Positions 30,314 to 39,616 of a DNA stretch of 40,918 bases are shown here, piece after piece; within the stretch, counting starts at the first letter, position 1, and each line of letters begins with the position of its first letter. The position numbers were made by a program, and so were the translations under genes. Source of the stretch: G963677485 sp964519405 (GTDB lineage Bacteria; Armatimonadota; HRBIN16); NCBI GenBank assembly GCA_964519405.1, contig CAZFLA010000017.1, forward strand, positions 1-40,918, in the 5' to 3' direction. The notes beneath the pieces are model-generated. The model had not been told where the DNA came from and ran no database searches. It was given only the letters and a program-made list of their open reading frames with translations.

Positions 30314-33265
30314 ATGCAGCCAATCAGCGATATTTGCACTCTGTTAGTGATACTCACACTGTTCCTGGCGCTGCTTTTCAATAAGCCAGCCCGTGCAGCC
30401 GACAACAATGTCCCTGAGAATCTATACAAAGGTGACCTATTATCATTCCCTGGCGCATACGGTTTTGAGCTGCCGCGGCCAGGCATCATACTTGTCAGTG
30501 ATGCAAACCTCGACGACCTTCAGGATCCCGAAAAAGTCGTCGACCTATCCTGCACATTCGACAAATACGAGCGCAACCTGCGCCAAGTCTGCGAAGAGGC
30601 CAAAGCTGGCGGAGCAAGAACTCTGATCGTTGCCTACGACCACTTCTTCGCCCAATATCGCCCAGGCCAACACGCCCCTCGTAAATACACCTCTGACAGC
30701 GATGAGTTCATTACTCGTATCGCCAAAATCGGAGCTTTTGCACAATATTATGGCTTAGGCTTGGAGTTAAGTATCATCAGCCCGCTTGAGCTAGGTGTGG
30801 TCTTCGCCAAGAAAACTGGAAAAAGCGGACGATGGGTGCATTATCGCGAAGGCGCCCGCGATCCGCAATCGGGCAACTACTCGGTATCTTTCTGGCGCCA
30901 AAAACAGTGGACTAATAATAAGGGTATCATCGACATCATCCCCGATGGAGTGCGTGTTTTTGCATTCCGCGAGGCAGACCGAGAGGGCACCCTCACAGTT
31001 AATCCTGATGAGATCATCGACATCACCCCAACATCCAAAGTGGATGAATCCGCCGGCGTCACCAACCAGGGCGGTATCCCTGTGCAGCGAGTTGTGGTAT
31101 CGGGTACCGGGCGAACCGACCTGAAAGACTACAACCGCGTGCTCATCATCCAGCGTTATAAAACGCCGGAGATGGACTACTTCAGCCCAGAAGCTCCGCA
31201 ATTTATGAAGCAGATCATCGATAAATACGCTGCGGCTGGTGTGAAACTCAACGGTCTCTACAGCGATGAGATGCACATCCAGCAGGACTGGTCATATGTC
31301 GCGCATCACGATAACGGCGAGTTCGCTCTGCGCTACCTCACCGATAACATGGCCGCCAAGTATGCTGAGTTATACGGCCCGCAATATCGCGACATGGAAA
31401 AGATGATGGTCTATATGGTGTCTGGGCAGCACGATGCGTCTATCGGCACATGGGCCAAGGCCACCAACGGCCATGCACCATCAGATGGGCCGCGAGGCAC
31501 GGCTGAAGCGGCGTTATTCCGCGCGCGATACTTCCACCTGCTTCAAGATCAAGTGACTAACATGTTCGCCGAAGCCAAACATTATACCGAGCAAAAGATG
31601 GGACACACCCTGGAAGCTCGAGCACACGCGACATGGGCAGAAAGCCCCACCTGCGACTACGTCGCTAACGGTGCCACAAAATATGAGTATACAGACAGCT
31701 TTGTTTGGAGCTGCACCATACATCAAGCATCTGCAGCTTGTGCCGACTACTTTAAATGGGGTGATTACCTAACAGGCAACGGCAACGACACCGCAGAAGG
31801 CGGTTTCCTCGACCGTAACTACTGGGGGTTATCACTCTCCTGTTCGCTGGGCAGCATTAACGATGTCTCTTGTGCTTACGCCGCACACTGGGGAACACCT
31901 GGGCCTGTAGGGCATCGACGCTGGATGTTGGAGAACGTGGTAGGTGCCACTGGCAACTCAATCATCGGTGTGGTGCAGAACATGCAGCACCGGCGAAGCG
32001 ATGTGCTGACACTTTACCCCATCGATCTGCATTCATGGGATGAGCGGTTCGGCAGTTGGATGACTCAGTACGCTTATACCAACTACATCACCCAGCAAAA
32101 ACTGCTTGAAATGGCCAAATGGGGTGCCGGTTCCATTGAAATCAGGGGATACGTCTATAAGACCCTCTGCATGCACTTTGAGCCATTCCCAAGCAAAAAA
32201 CTGCTTCAGCTTATCACACGCTTTGTGGAAACAGGCGGAAAGCTAGTTTGGAGCGGTCCAATACCGATCCTAACTCTCGAAGGAGATTCCGCTCTGCCAT
32301 ACTTCCAGCGATTATTCGGTGTCATTACCGATCCTGCTGGTTTGTTGGGGAATGTATCCAATGGCAAGCGAATCCAGTACACGGGTTTACTCAAGGGATT
32401 GGAAGATATGACCATCCTGACAGATAAAACCGTGGATCGCACATATGCCGTAACGCCTTCATCGGGCACACAAACCATAGCACAGCTATCGGGAGCATGT
32501 GTGGGCACACTCAAGCCCGGCGGCAACGGCGGATTGGCGATCTATTTGGGCTTCAGACCGCGCGACGATCAAGCCGCAAGCTTAGGATACGAAACCCGAT
32601 ACTGGTTTGACATCCTAACTCGTATCGGAGCTTACCAGCCCACCGGTAAATTCGGCAAGATCAATGATAACCCTGATTACGTCAGCCGAACATCACCATA
32701 CATGACGACCCGCTTCCCGAATGGTGCTGTAGGCATCACCAATCACCTAACGCGAGTCGTAGAGAGCTGGGATGGCAACTTCGCCCGCGATGCTAAATCC
32801 GATGAAGAAGCTATGAAACACATTACATTGCCAGGTCAAAAGCTGGAACTTAAAGACTTCCATATCGACGGACATATCGTCAGTGGAGTGATCGACTGGA
32901 TACTCTGCTTCAAAGTAGGCAAGAACGGTATCGAAGCGCTAACTTCAGGCGACAGTCAGGGTATCGTCATCGATGGGCAGAAGTGGAAACTGGCAGACAG
33001 GCCTGTAGAGCACATCGCCTTCACGGCGATACCAAAAGAGCGCCAGGTACCTGGCGGAGCTTGCTGTATGCTTCGAGTTCACGCTCCCAAGGGTGCCGAA
33101 GCCTACGTGCCAGCTCACCTCGTTCCGCAGGGCGCCAAGCTCTACTGTGAAGGCGTTAAACCAGGCAGTAAAGGCGAGGAAGTAAGCTACACACGCCACG
33201 GCAGCATAGTGGCGGTAAAAATGGAGCCGAAACACCATACTCGCTGGCTGTATTTCGTGAAATAG
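30314..33265 (+). CDS. Large secreted protein, putative glycoside hydrolase of unknown family
   Basis: A 983-residue exported protein behind GAGGAGG. The signal peptide covers about residues 1-28 (LLVILTLFLALLFNKPARA). Residues about 85-480 look like a TIM barrel: ARTLIVAYDHFF, YYGLGLELSI and the strand-end LNGLYSDEMHIQQDW, where Asp318/Glu319 resemble a catalytic acid of clan GH-A-type enzymes; HTLEARAHATWAESPTCDY follows. Around residue 635, LLQLITRFVETGGKLVWSGP resembles the glutamine-amidotransferase-like domain that follows the barrel in GH42-type enzymes. The C-terminal 200 residues are beta-rich. I cannot assign a known family. It lies between two hydrolase genes of the polysaccharide block. 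Confidence 0.85.
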   Translation: MQPISDICTLLVILTLFLALLFNKPARAADNNVPENLYKGDLLSFPGAYGFELPRPGIILVSDANLDDLQDPEKVVDLSCTFDKYERNLRQVCEEAKAGGARTLIVAYDHFFAQYRPGQHAPRKYTSDSDEFITRIAKIGAFAQYYGLGLELSIISPLELGVVFAKKTGKSGRWVHYREGARDPQSGNYSVSFWRQKQWTNNKGIIDIIPDGVRVFAFREADREGTLTVNPDEIIDITPTSKVDESAGVTNQGGIPVQRVVVSGTGRTDLKDYNRVLIIQRYKTPEMDYFSPEAPQFMKQIIDKYAAAGVKLNGLYSDEMHIQQDWSYVAHHDNGEFALRYLTDNMAAKYAELYGPQYRDMEKMMVYMVSGQHDASIGTWAKATNGHAPSDGPRGTAEAALFRARYFHLLQDQVTNMFAEAKHYTEQKMGHTLEARAHATWAESPTCDYVANGATKYEYTDSFVWSCTIHQASAACADYFKWGDYLTGNGNDTAEGGFLDRNYWGLSLSCSLGSINDVSCAYAAHWGTPGPVGHRRWMLENVVGATGNSIIGVVQNMQHRRSDVLTLYPIDLHSWDERFGSWMTQYAYTNYITQQKLLEMAKWGAGSIEIRGYVYKTLCMHFEPFPSKKLLQLITRFVETGGKLVWSGPIPILTLEGDSALPYFQRLFGVITDPAGLLGNVSNGKRIQYTGLLKGLEDMTILTDKTVDRTYAVTPSSGTQTIAQLSGACVGTLKPGGNGGLAIYLGFRPRDDQAASLGYETRYWFDILTRIGAYQPTGKFGKINDNPDYVSRTSPYMTTRFPNGAVGITNHLTRVVESWDGNFARDAKSDEEAMKHITLPGQKLELKDFHIDGHIVSGVIDWILCFKVGKNGIEALTSGDSQGIVIDGQKWKLADRPVEHIAFTAIPKERQVPGGACCMLRVHAPKGAEAYVPAHLVPQGAKLYCEGVKPGSKGEEVSYTRHGSIVAVKMEPKHHTRWLYFVK

Positions 33266-33293
33266 GTATAAAATACAGCATCGCATTCACATT

Positions 33294-33325
33294 AACAGGG
33301 TAGGCTTTGGTCTACCCTGTTTTTC
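33294..33325 (+). terminator. Rho-independent terminator
   Basis: AACAGGGTAG (33294-33303) pairs perfectly with CTACCCTGTT (33312-33321) and runs into TTTTTC. It ends the transcript of the 983-residue protein. Confidence 0.9.
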
Positions 33326-33427
33326 ATGATCACAAAAGGGCGGGAAGCCTCGATTCTGCGTCTTGTTCTTGCGTGAGTGAAGCCGTCTAGGTATGATATC
33401 CCTGCACACAATAATCGGAGGTCGTCA

Positions 33428-35035
33428 ATGCGGAGATTCGCTGTAAACATATGCATGCTGCTGGCAGTCACGTGCTATTTAGGTTGCTCAGTAAAGGCAC
33501 AGCCCTATAATACACAAATGGTGCCCATGCGTGATGGCATTAAACTTGCCACCGATATCTATTTACCGTCCGGTAATGGGCCGTTTCCTGTGGTGCTTAT
33601 GCGAACACCATACGGTCGGGGCGGAGCTGAGGGCTTTTTAGCACAAGGATTCGCGGTCGCCATCCAAAACACCCGTGGGCGCTATGGATCTGAAGGCTTT
33701 GCCAAAATCTTCTTTGACGACGGCTGGGGTGCCAACCAAGATGGTGCAGATACGATCGCTTGGATTAAGTCGCAAAAGTGGTGCAATAGCAAGATTGGCA
33801 TGTACGGCGGCAGCGCCAACGGCATGACGCAGTATCTTGCGGCAGGAAGCCAGCCAGAAGGCCTCACCGCGATAACAGCCATCATAGCACCCGCTAACAT
33901 ATACAATCAGTGTATCTACCAAAATGGTGCTCTCCGTGAGGAGCAGGCTGTAAACTGGGTGAATATGTGCCAGTTTAATGCCGACAACATGTCATTGTGG
34001 CATGAGCATAGTTCCTATGACAGCTTCTGGAAGACATATAACCTAAATGAGCGTTTCGGAAAAGTGCATACCGCAGGGCTGCACATCGGTGGATGGTATG
34101 ATACTTTCCAACAGGGAACCATCGACGCTTTTGTGGGACTTCAAAAACATGGTGGTGCTGGAGCTAAAGGCCATCAACGGCTTATCATAGGCCCATTTAG
34201 CCATGGTGTTTGGGATAAAGTTGGTGAGTTTACCTATCCCAATGTTGGTCAAGTTAATGTTGACATGGCCTGTCTGGAGTGGCTGAATGAGCAACTTAAA
34301 GGCATGCCTCCAGCCGCAAAGAGATACGCTGTCACTTATTACACCATGGGTGCTGTTGGTGAACCAGCTGCACCTGGCAACCAGTGGCGATATGCCAACG
34401 CTTGGCCTATACCGGCCAAAGAAACAAGCTGGTATCCGTCACCAGATGGCTCCCTCACCCAGAGCAAGCCTACCGCGAACAACAAACCGATGAGTTATCA
34501 ATTTGACCCTAAAAACCCAGTTCCCACTCGCGGTGGATGCAACCTGACCATCCCGGCCGGTTCTTTCGATCAGCGCAGTGTGGAAAACCGCCCCGATGTC
34601 TTGCTGTTTAACAGCGCGCCTTTGAATGCTCCCGTAGAGGTTACTGGTCACATTCGGGCCAAGTTATGGATCACGAGCAGCACAAAAGACACCGACTTCA
34701 CCGCAAAGCTCACAGATGTCTATCCTGATGGACGCAGTATGTTGGTGTGCGACGGCATCCTAAGGGCACGCTACCGCAAGTCGCTGTCAAAACCAGAATG
34801 GCTGACGCCGGGCAAACCAACGCTTGTTGAGGTTGATATGTGGTCAACCAGCATCGTGTTCAACAAAGGCCACCGAATCCGGCTTGCCCTCAGCAGCAGC
34901 AACTCCCCGCGGTTTGATGTCAATCCAAACACAGGTGGGTTCTCATGGGACGGTGGTAAGCCTGTCATCGCCACAAACAGCGTGTTAACCGACAGTGCAC
35001 ACCCCAGTGTGCTCTTGCTGCCGATCGTTAAGTAG
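33428..35035 (+). CDS. Secreted CocE/NonD-family alpha/beta hydrolase (S15-like)
   Basis: A 535-residue protein. ATG 33428 is chosen because GGAGG lies six bases upstream and a signal peptide begins there (MRRFAVNICMLLAVTCYLGC); Cys20 could be a lipid anchor, but the lipobox is weak. The hydrolase core shows MRDGIKLATDIYLP, LMRTPYGRG, the nucleophile elbow MYGGSANGM with Ser129, and GPFSHGVW with the likely catalytic His. The C-terminal third is the jelly roll of the family (STKDTDFTAKLTDVYPDG, GHRIRLALSSSNSPRFD). Relatives cleave esters or amides, from cocaine esterase to acyl-peptide hydrolases. Here an ester-decorated polysaccharide is a plausible substrate, by context only. Confidence 0.9.
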   Translation: MRRFAVNICMLLAVTCYLGCSVKAQPYNTQMVPMRDGIKLATDIYLPSGNGPFPVVLMRTPYGRGGAEGFLAQGFAVAIQNTRGRYGSEGFAKIFFDDGWGANQDGADTIAWIKSQKWCNSKIGMYGGSANGMTQYLAAGSQPEGLTAITAIIAPANIYNQCIYQNGALREEQAVNWVNMCQFNADNMSLWHEHSSYDSFWKTYNLNERFGKVHTAGLHIGGWYDTFQQGTIDAFVGLQKHGGAGAKGHQRLIIGPFSHGVWDKVGEFTYPNVGQVNVDMACLEWLNEQLKGMPPAAKRYAVTYYTMGAVGEPAAPGNQWRYANAWPIPAKETSWYPSPDGSLTQSKPTANNKPMSYQFDPKNPVPTRGGCNLTIPAGSFDQRSVENRPDVLLFNSAPLNAPVEVTGHIRAKLWITSSTKDTDFTAKLTDVYPDGRSMLVCDGILRARYRKSLSKPEWLTPGKPTLVEVDMWSTSIVFNKGHRIRLALSSSNSPRFDVNPNTGGFSWDGGKPVIATNSVLTDSAHPSVLLLPIVK

Positions 35036-35068
35036 CAGCTTTACCGGATGCAGATATCCGCAATACGA

Positions 35069-35098
35069 AGAGGGACGCAGAAAAATCTGCGTCCCTCT
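35069..35098. terminator. Perfect hairpin between convergent genes
   Basis: AGAGGGACGCAGA pairs over 13 bases with TCTGCGTCCCTCT around an AAAA loop. It sits between the stops of the CocE-like gene and the DUF5916-like gene and could stop both transcripts, although neither side has a long T-tract. Confidence 0.7.
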
Positions 35099-35130
35099 AA
35101 TTGCGGGCCTCATAAAGATGCCGCTAATAC

Positions 35131-37128
35131 CTAGTAGACATTCAGCAGCTTAATAGATACGGATTCATCCGTGGTCTCAGTGTTGGGATCACCTAAAGTC
35201 ACGTAAATGTCCATACCATTTCGGGCGTTCTGGCGATATGCCAAGTAGAAATTGGTGTGGGAATCTTGATGAACCAACCGGCCGATAATCGTGCGTTCGT
35301 TAGCGATATTCGGTAACTCATATGCAAATGAGGCCACATATTGGTCGGCAGCAAATGCATCGGGGCTGGGTTTGTCTAGTTTACTGCTGGTGTAACTCAT
35401 GTGAAGGCTTAGGTTAGGGCCAACATTCCAGCCCTGCGACACCGACCAGTTCAAGTAGTTTCCGCTGGCAATACGCCCGGAAGTATAACTAACACCGCCT
35501 CCGCGAAACAGCGTGTTCTGCCCCCATCCTATTCCACAACTGACCGCTTGGTCATAATGAGGCGGACGCTTGGTGTCGCCCAAATTGAACCACAGCGAGT
35601 ATCCCTTCAACCAGGATAATCCACCGTTCATGTCGACACTGCGTTGAAACAGACCGCCGGTTTTGAAGTAAGACTCACCAGCAGAGCAGCCCAACCACCA
35701 CGACTTAACAGGGCTATTGCTGGGATCATCATAAATTGATGTGCCAAAGCTTGCACTTTCGAAATTGACATCGGGGAAGTATCCTATGGCCGGTTTATAG
35801 TTCTGGTCAACACTGTGATATTCCAACGAGTAGGAAGGCTTACGAGGTCCTGCTCCCCAGTCTATACCAGTTTCTACACGTTTACCGGTGCCTACTCCCA
35901 GTCCGTTGTTGGCTTGTCCAACCTGCCCCCAATAGGTAAGCTCTTTGGAATCTTTTGAGTATATCTTGTATGAACCGCCGAAACCCGATGTCACCCCGAC
36001 ATGGTCTTGATAATCACTGCGCACGGCGGAGGCAGCAACATACCCGCGACTGTTGATCTCTTGCTTCATACTCACCGACTGAGCCGTATCACCATTCGAT
36101 GCCGTAACATGCATCAGCCCATACGTTAGCGACTGCGCTCTGCTGAAGTATTTTGCACCAATATCGATGTCACCTAAACGACGTGTATACAGCATGTCTG
36201 AGCCCGGAAAATAGCTGCTGCCCTCCTGAAAGAAGGGGCGATTGTCGCCTTTATACTGCTCTGAATAGCTGAAGCTTACGCTGTTAACTCCCTGTTCGAT
36301 ACTGGAAAAGTCAGGGAGCAGTGAAACCACTGCAGTGCTCTGCGAGTTGGGGTCATAACGCATGTCGACGCCTGACTTCGCGGTGCTCTTAGTTTCATCA
36401 GCAGTTAACAACAGATAGGGCATTGCCATAGGTCTTCTTACCGACTTAGGCAGCTTAAGTCCCTTCCATATATACCATTTATACGGATCCCAGTTGGTAC
36501 CCATGTTCGGAGTGATGTGGTTTTTATCGGTAGCCGATACCCATCTGCTGAACATAACGCCCAAATACCCTTTTGAGTTGTCATACTGCAGAATGGTCCA
36601 AGGTATCTCCATCTCCACGATAAAGCCGTCATCAGCTAATTTGGTACCGGCATACCAGTCTCCGCGCCACTCAGTTTTGCTGACACTGCCTGTAGACATG
36701 CGCTCCGATTGGCATCCGCCAGCACTGACGGTAAATCGCGAACGCTGACTCCATTGCAGCGAGTTGAAGGTATCGATGTAGAACTCCACCCTATCATCAG
36801 ACCCCATCGACCCACGACGAAGGTGCTGCTCGTGCCGAATGCTCTTTGGGTGCACAGCGTGTGCATAGAAAGCTACATATATGCTCTTTTGGTTGTAACA
36901 GAGGTAAGCCTCGGTTTTTTCAGGAGCCGTCTCATTCGTCTCAAGATGGAAGCTGGTCACTGTAGACGCCGACTTCCAGCATGCATCATCGAGCACGCCA
37001 TCGATTTTCGGCGGATCTATCGCTTCCGCAGCAGGTAATTCCGGACGGGGTGCGTCAGTTTGAGCCATCACGGCGCAGGCAGCTGCTGCTATGAACCATG
37101 ATATGACAGCACCTAGATATCTTTTCAT
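35131..37128 (-). CDS. CBM9-domain outer-membrane protein (DUF5916-like)
   Basis: A 665-residue exported protein. The signal peptide is MKRYLGAVISWFIAAAACAV with cleavage near MAQ. Residues about 35-220 form a CBM9-like sugar-binding domain (KIDGVLDDACWKSA, SDDRVEFYIDTF, GFIVEMEIPWTIL). The rest resembles the DUF5916 barrel: its signature DNRPFFQEGSSYF is clear, followed by many amphipathic strands (LTYGLMHVTASNGD, GLSWLKGYSLWFNLGD, LHMSYTSSKLD). Such proteins are thought to sit in the outer membrane, but their role is not established. Placed beside secreted carbohydrate-active enzymes, binding of glycans at the surface is likely. The final residue is Tyr, fitting an outer-membrane barrel. 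Confidence 0.88.
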   Translation of the reverse strand: MKRYLGAVISWFIAAAACAVMAQTDAPRPELPAAEAIDPPKIDGVLDDACWKSASTVTSFHLETNETAPEKTEAYLCYNQKSIYVAFYAHAVHPKSIRHEQHLRRGSMGSDDRVEFYIDTFNSLQWSQRSRFTVSAGGCQSERMSTGSVSKTEWRGDWYAGTKLADDGFIVEMEIPWTILQYDNSKGYLGVMFSRWVSATDKNHITPNMGTNWDPYKWYIWKGLKLPKSVRRPMAMPYLLLTADETKSTAKSGVDMRYDPNSQSTAVVSLLPDFSSIEQGVNSVSFSYSEQYKGDNRPFFQEGSSYFPGSDMLYTRRLGDIDIGAKYFSRAQSLTYGLMHVTASNGDTAQSVSMKQEINSRGYVAASAVRSDYQDHVGVTSGFGGSYKIYSKDSKELTYWGQVGQANNGLGVGTGKRVETGIDWGAGPRKPSYSLEYHSVDQNYKPAIGYFPDVNFESASFGTSIYDDPSNSPVKSWWLGCSAGESYFKTGGLFQRSVDMNGGLSWLKGYSLWFNLGDTKRPPHYDQAVSCGIGWGQNTLFRGGGVSYTSGRIASGNYLNWSVSQGWNVGPNLSLHMSYTSSKLDKPSPDAFAADQYVASFAYELPNIANERTIIGRLVHQDSHTNFYLAYRQNARNGMDIYVTLGDPNTETTDESVSIKLLNVY

Positions 37129-37360
37129 TATTTATACCCCGGTTGCTCTGGGAAATTAATTCCTTTTAATATACAGATTATGTAATTCTTACACAGCACA
37201 AAACATCGTAACCTATAGCTAGACAAATTACCACTTCTTTTGCCATATAACACACAGATGATTGTATTTCGCTACGTGTGTGCCATATAAACTAACAATT
37301 CAACCATTTTAGTTAAGCAAGTTAATGGCATTTCACCCCATTGTGTACATAATCCATTCA

Positions 37361-37375
37361 TTTTAGTGTAAAATT
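37361..37375 (+). promoter_or_regulatory. Candidate -10 region of the histidine kinase gene
   Basis: TTTTAGTGTAAAATT matches the sequence before the gene at 20173 almost exactly and includes TAAAAT at 37369-37374. The upstream 230 bases (37129-37360) are AT-rich, hold no gene, and contain TGCCATATAA twice (about 37241 and 37281). Confidence 0.4.
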
Positions 37376-37398
37376 GGATATAAATACGGAGGCTACAG

Positions 37399-39117
37399 TT
37401 GCCAGATCAACTTAATGGATCGTCTTCTGACAATATGCCATCCATCGACCTGAACACCATGAGCCGCGAACAACTCGCGGCACAGATTGAGCACCTTCTG
37501 GCGGTAGTGGCGGATTTACAGCACAAATTGGATCACGCGAACCCTGAAAAATCAGGCGCGGACATCCAATTTCGTGACACATTGCTGCGCCTGGTCAGCC
37601 GCATCGCCATGATCCTGCAGGCCGAAAAATGTGTTGTGATGCTGTTCAACCATCAGACGGCTGAGCTTTGCGCCGTATCTCCCGCGTTTGGCTTCACGCA
37701 GCAGGAGGCGGATCTACTGCGCCTGCCCGCAAGTGTTGGCATGAGCGGCCTCGTCTTCCTTACCGGACAGCCCATTGCTTATAACGACCCCAAGAACGAC
37801 TTTCGGATGGATTCCACACTAGTTACTGCACTGAATATACAAAATGGATGCAGTGCGGCTTTGGTCGTTCAAAAGAGAAACCTAGCAAACCAAGTTGTCG
37901 ATTCCTTCACACTCGGCGTCGTTCATGTGATGAACAAGCGCTACGGCCTCAGTTTTAACGAGGAAGATTTGCGCCTGTTGGAACGGCTGTCGCGTAACGC
38001 GGCTGCGGTCATTACATCGGCTCGCATGTATCAGGAAGCGGCAGAAGATCACAAAGAGTTAATATCAACCTTTGAAAGCCTTGGTGCAGGCTTGGTATTG
38101 GTGAATGCCAACAAACACATCACATTGGTAAACAGCCAAGCCGAATCGATAATGCCCGGTTTACAACAGGCTGCACTGAACAAAGAGGACTACCACTCAG
38201 CTTTTACCCAACCTGAGCTTGTAGCTCTGTTTGATACTGCACTGTCCGCGCGCAAAGAGGGCAGCACCGAGATAACTACTGCAGATGAACGGATATACCA
38301 GGTTAGTGTGACCCCAGTAAAAACAGAGGATGAACTTAGTTCCACAGGCGCAGTAGCCATCTTTAACGACATCACCGATATTCGCGCATTGGACCGCATG
38401 AAAAACAGCTTCGTCAGCACGGTTTCGCATGAGTTGCGAACCCCATTAACCAGTATTCAAGGCTTTGTCACCACATTGCTGGAAGACACCGAGGGTTACT
38501 ATGATGACTCGACCCGTAAAGAGTTCTTAGGCATTATCAACCAAGAAGCAGAGCGCCTGCGCCGGTTGATTGACGATCTTCTTAGCATGACGAGGGTAGA
38601 AGCCGGACGACCACTGGAGCTGCATCTGGAATGGATGGATATCATACCGATCATCAGTAAGGTGGTGGCCTTTGAACAGGCAGTATCAGCACAGCACCAA
38701 ATTGAGTTATCGCTGCCATCTGAGATGCCGAATGTGTATGCCGATAAAGACAAGCTAGAACAGGTTTTATATAACCTCATTAATAATGCCGTTAAATATC
38801 AGCCTAATGGCGGGCCAATTCAGGTTACACTAACATATGAGCAGAGTCTCGGCTGTTATAGTATTCAAGTAACCGACCATGGAGTGGGTATCCCGCCCGA
38901 CCAGCTTTCTATGATCTTTAACAAGTTCCATCGCGTTCAAAGCGGAAGTAATGCCCAGATAACAGGAACTGGTATTGGCTTATTTCTCGTGAAGCACCTC
39001 ATAGCCGCCCATGGCGGTGAAGTAACAGTCAGCAGTATACTTGCAGAAGGCAGCACGTTCACCGTGAAGCTTCCACTGCGCGCAGTGCTCTGCCCGATAG
39101 ACATGAACACAATATAA
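37399..39117 (+). CDS. Soluble sensor histidine kinase, GAF-PAS-HisKA-HATPase
   Basis: A 572-residue kinase starting at TTG behind GGAGG (six bases). An N-terminal coiled coil (about 22-48) leads to a GAF domain (about 58-210; GMSGLVFLTGQPIAYND), a PAS domain (about 220-330; ESLGAGLVLVNANKHITLVN), the dimerisation helix with phospho-acceptor His344 in VSHELRTPLTSIQGF, and the ATPase domain with NLINNAVKY (N box, Asn463), DHGVGIPPDQ and GTGIGLFLVKHLIAAHGG. There is no membrane segment, so it should sense a cytoplasmic signal through GAF or PAS. No response regulator gene is adjacent, so it is an orphan in this window. Confidence 0.95.
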   Translation: MPDQLNGSSSDNMPSIDLNTMSREQLAAQIEHLLAVVADLQHKLDHANPEKSGADIQFRDTLLRLVSRIAMILQAEKCVVMLFNHQTAELCAVSPAFGFTQQEADLLRLPASVGMSGLVFLTGQPIAYNDPKNDFRMDSTLVTALNIQNGCSAALVVQKRNLANQVVDSFTLGVVHVMNKRYGLSFNEEDLRLLERLSRNAAAVITSARMYQEAAEDHKELISTFESLGAGLVLVNANKHITLVNSQAESIMPGLQQAALNKEDYHSAFTQPELVALFDTALSARKEGSTEITTADERIYQVSVTPVKTEDELSSTGAVAIFNDITDIRALDRMKNSFVSTVSHELRTPLTSIQGFVTTLLEDTEGYYDDSTRKEFLGIINQEAERLRRLIDDLLSMTRVEAGRPLELHLEWMDIIPIISKVVAFEQAVSAQHQIELSLPSEMPNVYADKDKLEQVLYNLINNAVKYQPNGGPIQVTLTYEQSLGCYSIQVTDHGVGIPPDQLSMIFNKFHRVQSGSNAQITGTGIGLFLVKHLIAAHGGEVTVSSILAEGSTFTVKLPLRAVLCPIDMNTI

Positions 39118-39140
39118 ACATATAGGAATTCAGCTCATAC

Positions 39141-39590
39141 ATGAAATGCGAAGTTAAGATATCCGTAGATCCTTGCGCCGCATCTCTTCCGCTTCCAAGT
39201 TATGCTACAGCCGGTTCTGCAGGATGTGACCTCTACGCCGCCATTGAGAAGCCGTTAGTCATAGTGCCTGGTCAGCGTGTATTAGTTACCACTGGCATAA
39301 AAATCTGCTTGCCGTTGGGTTACGAAGCGCAGATACGCCCGCGCAGCGGTTTAGCCATAAAGCATGGAATTACCTTGGTCAACTCCCCTGGTACCATCGA
39401 CAGCGATTATCGGGGTACTATAATGGTGATAATGATTAACCTCGGTCAAGAAAATTACACCATACACAGGGGTGACCGCATCGCCCAAATGGTCATCGCA
39501 CCGGTTTGTCAAGCAAACTGGATTCAACAGGACGAGTTGGATGACACCGAGCGCGGTGATGGCGGATTCGGCAGCACTGGCCGATCTTGA
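39141..39590 (+). CDS. dut: Deoxyuridine 5'-triphosphate nucleotidohydrolase (dUTPase)
   Basis: A 149-residue trimeric dUTPase that hydrolyses dUTP to dUMP and pyrophosphate, keeping uracil out of DNA and supplying dTMP synthesis. All five motifs are visible: AGSAGCDLYA, RPRSGLAIKHG, GTIDSDYRGTI, RGDRIAQMVI and the C-terminal RGDGGFGSTG that closes over the active site. Length is standard. It lies 23 bases after the kinase gene and has only a weak ribosome site (AGGA, 13 bases away), so it may be translated with help from its neighbour. Confidence 0.97.
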   Translation: MKCEVKISVDPCAASLPLPSYATAGSAGCDLYAAIEKPLVIVPGQRVLVTTGIKICLPLGYEAQIRPRSGLAIKHGITLVNSPGTIDSDYRGTIMVIMINLGQENYTIHRGDRIAQMVIAPVCQANWIQQDELDDTERGDGGFGSTGRS

Positions 39591-39616
39591 TAACGCAAGG
39601 AGTGTGAGCTATCCAT

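Noticed and set aside
30791..31276. Minus-strand open frame of 161 codons inside the 983-residue gene
   Set aside because: It has no start signal or recognisable motif; it is explained by codon structure of the opposite gene.
37399..39117. Kinase plus downstream genes as a phosphorelay operon
   Set aside because: The genes that follow are dut and a TPR protein; no receiver domain or DNA-binding regulator is present.
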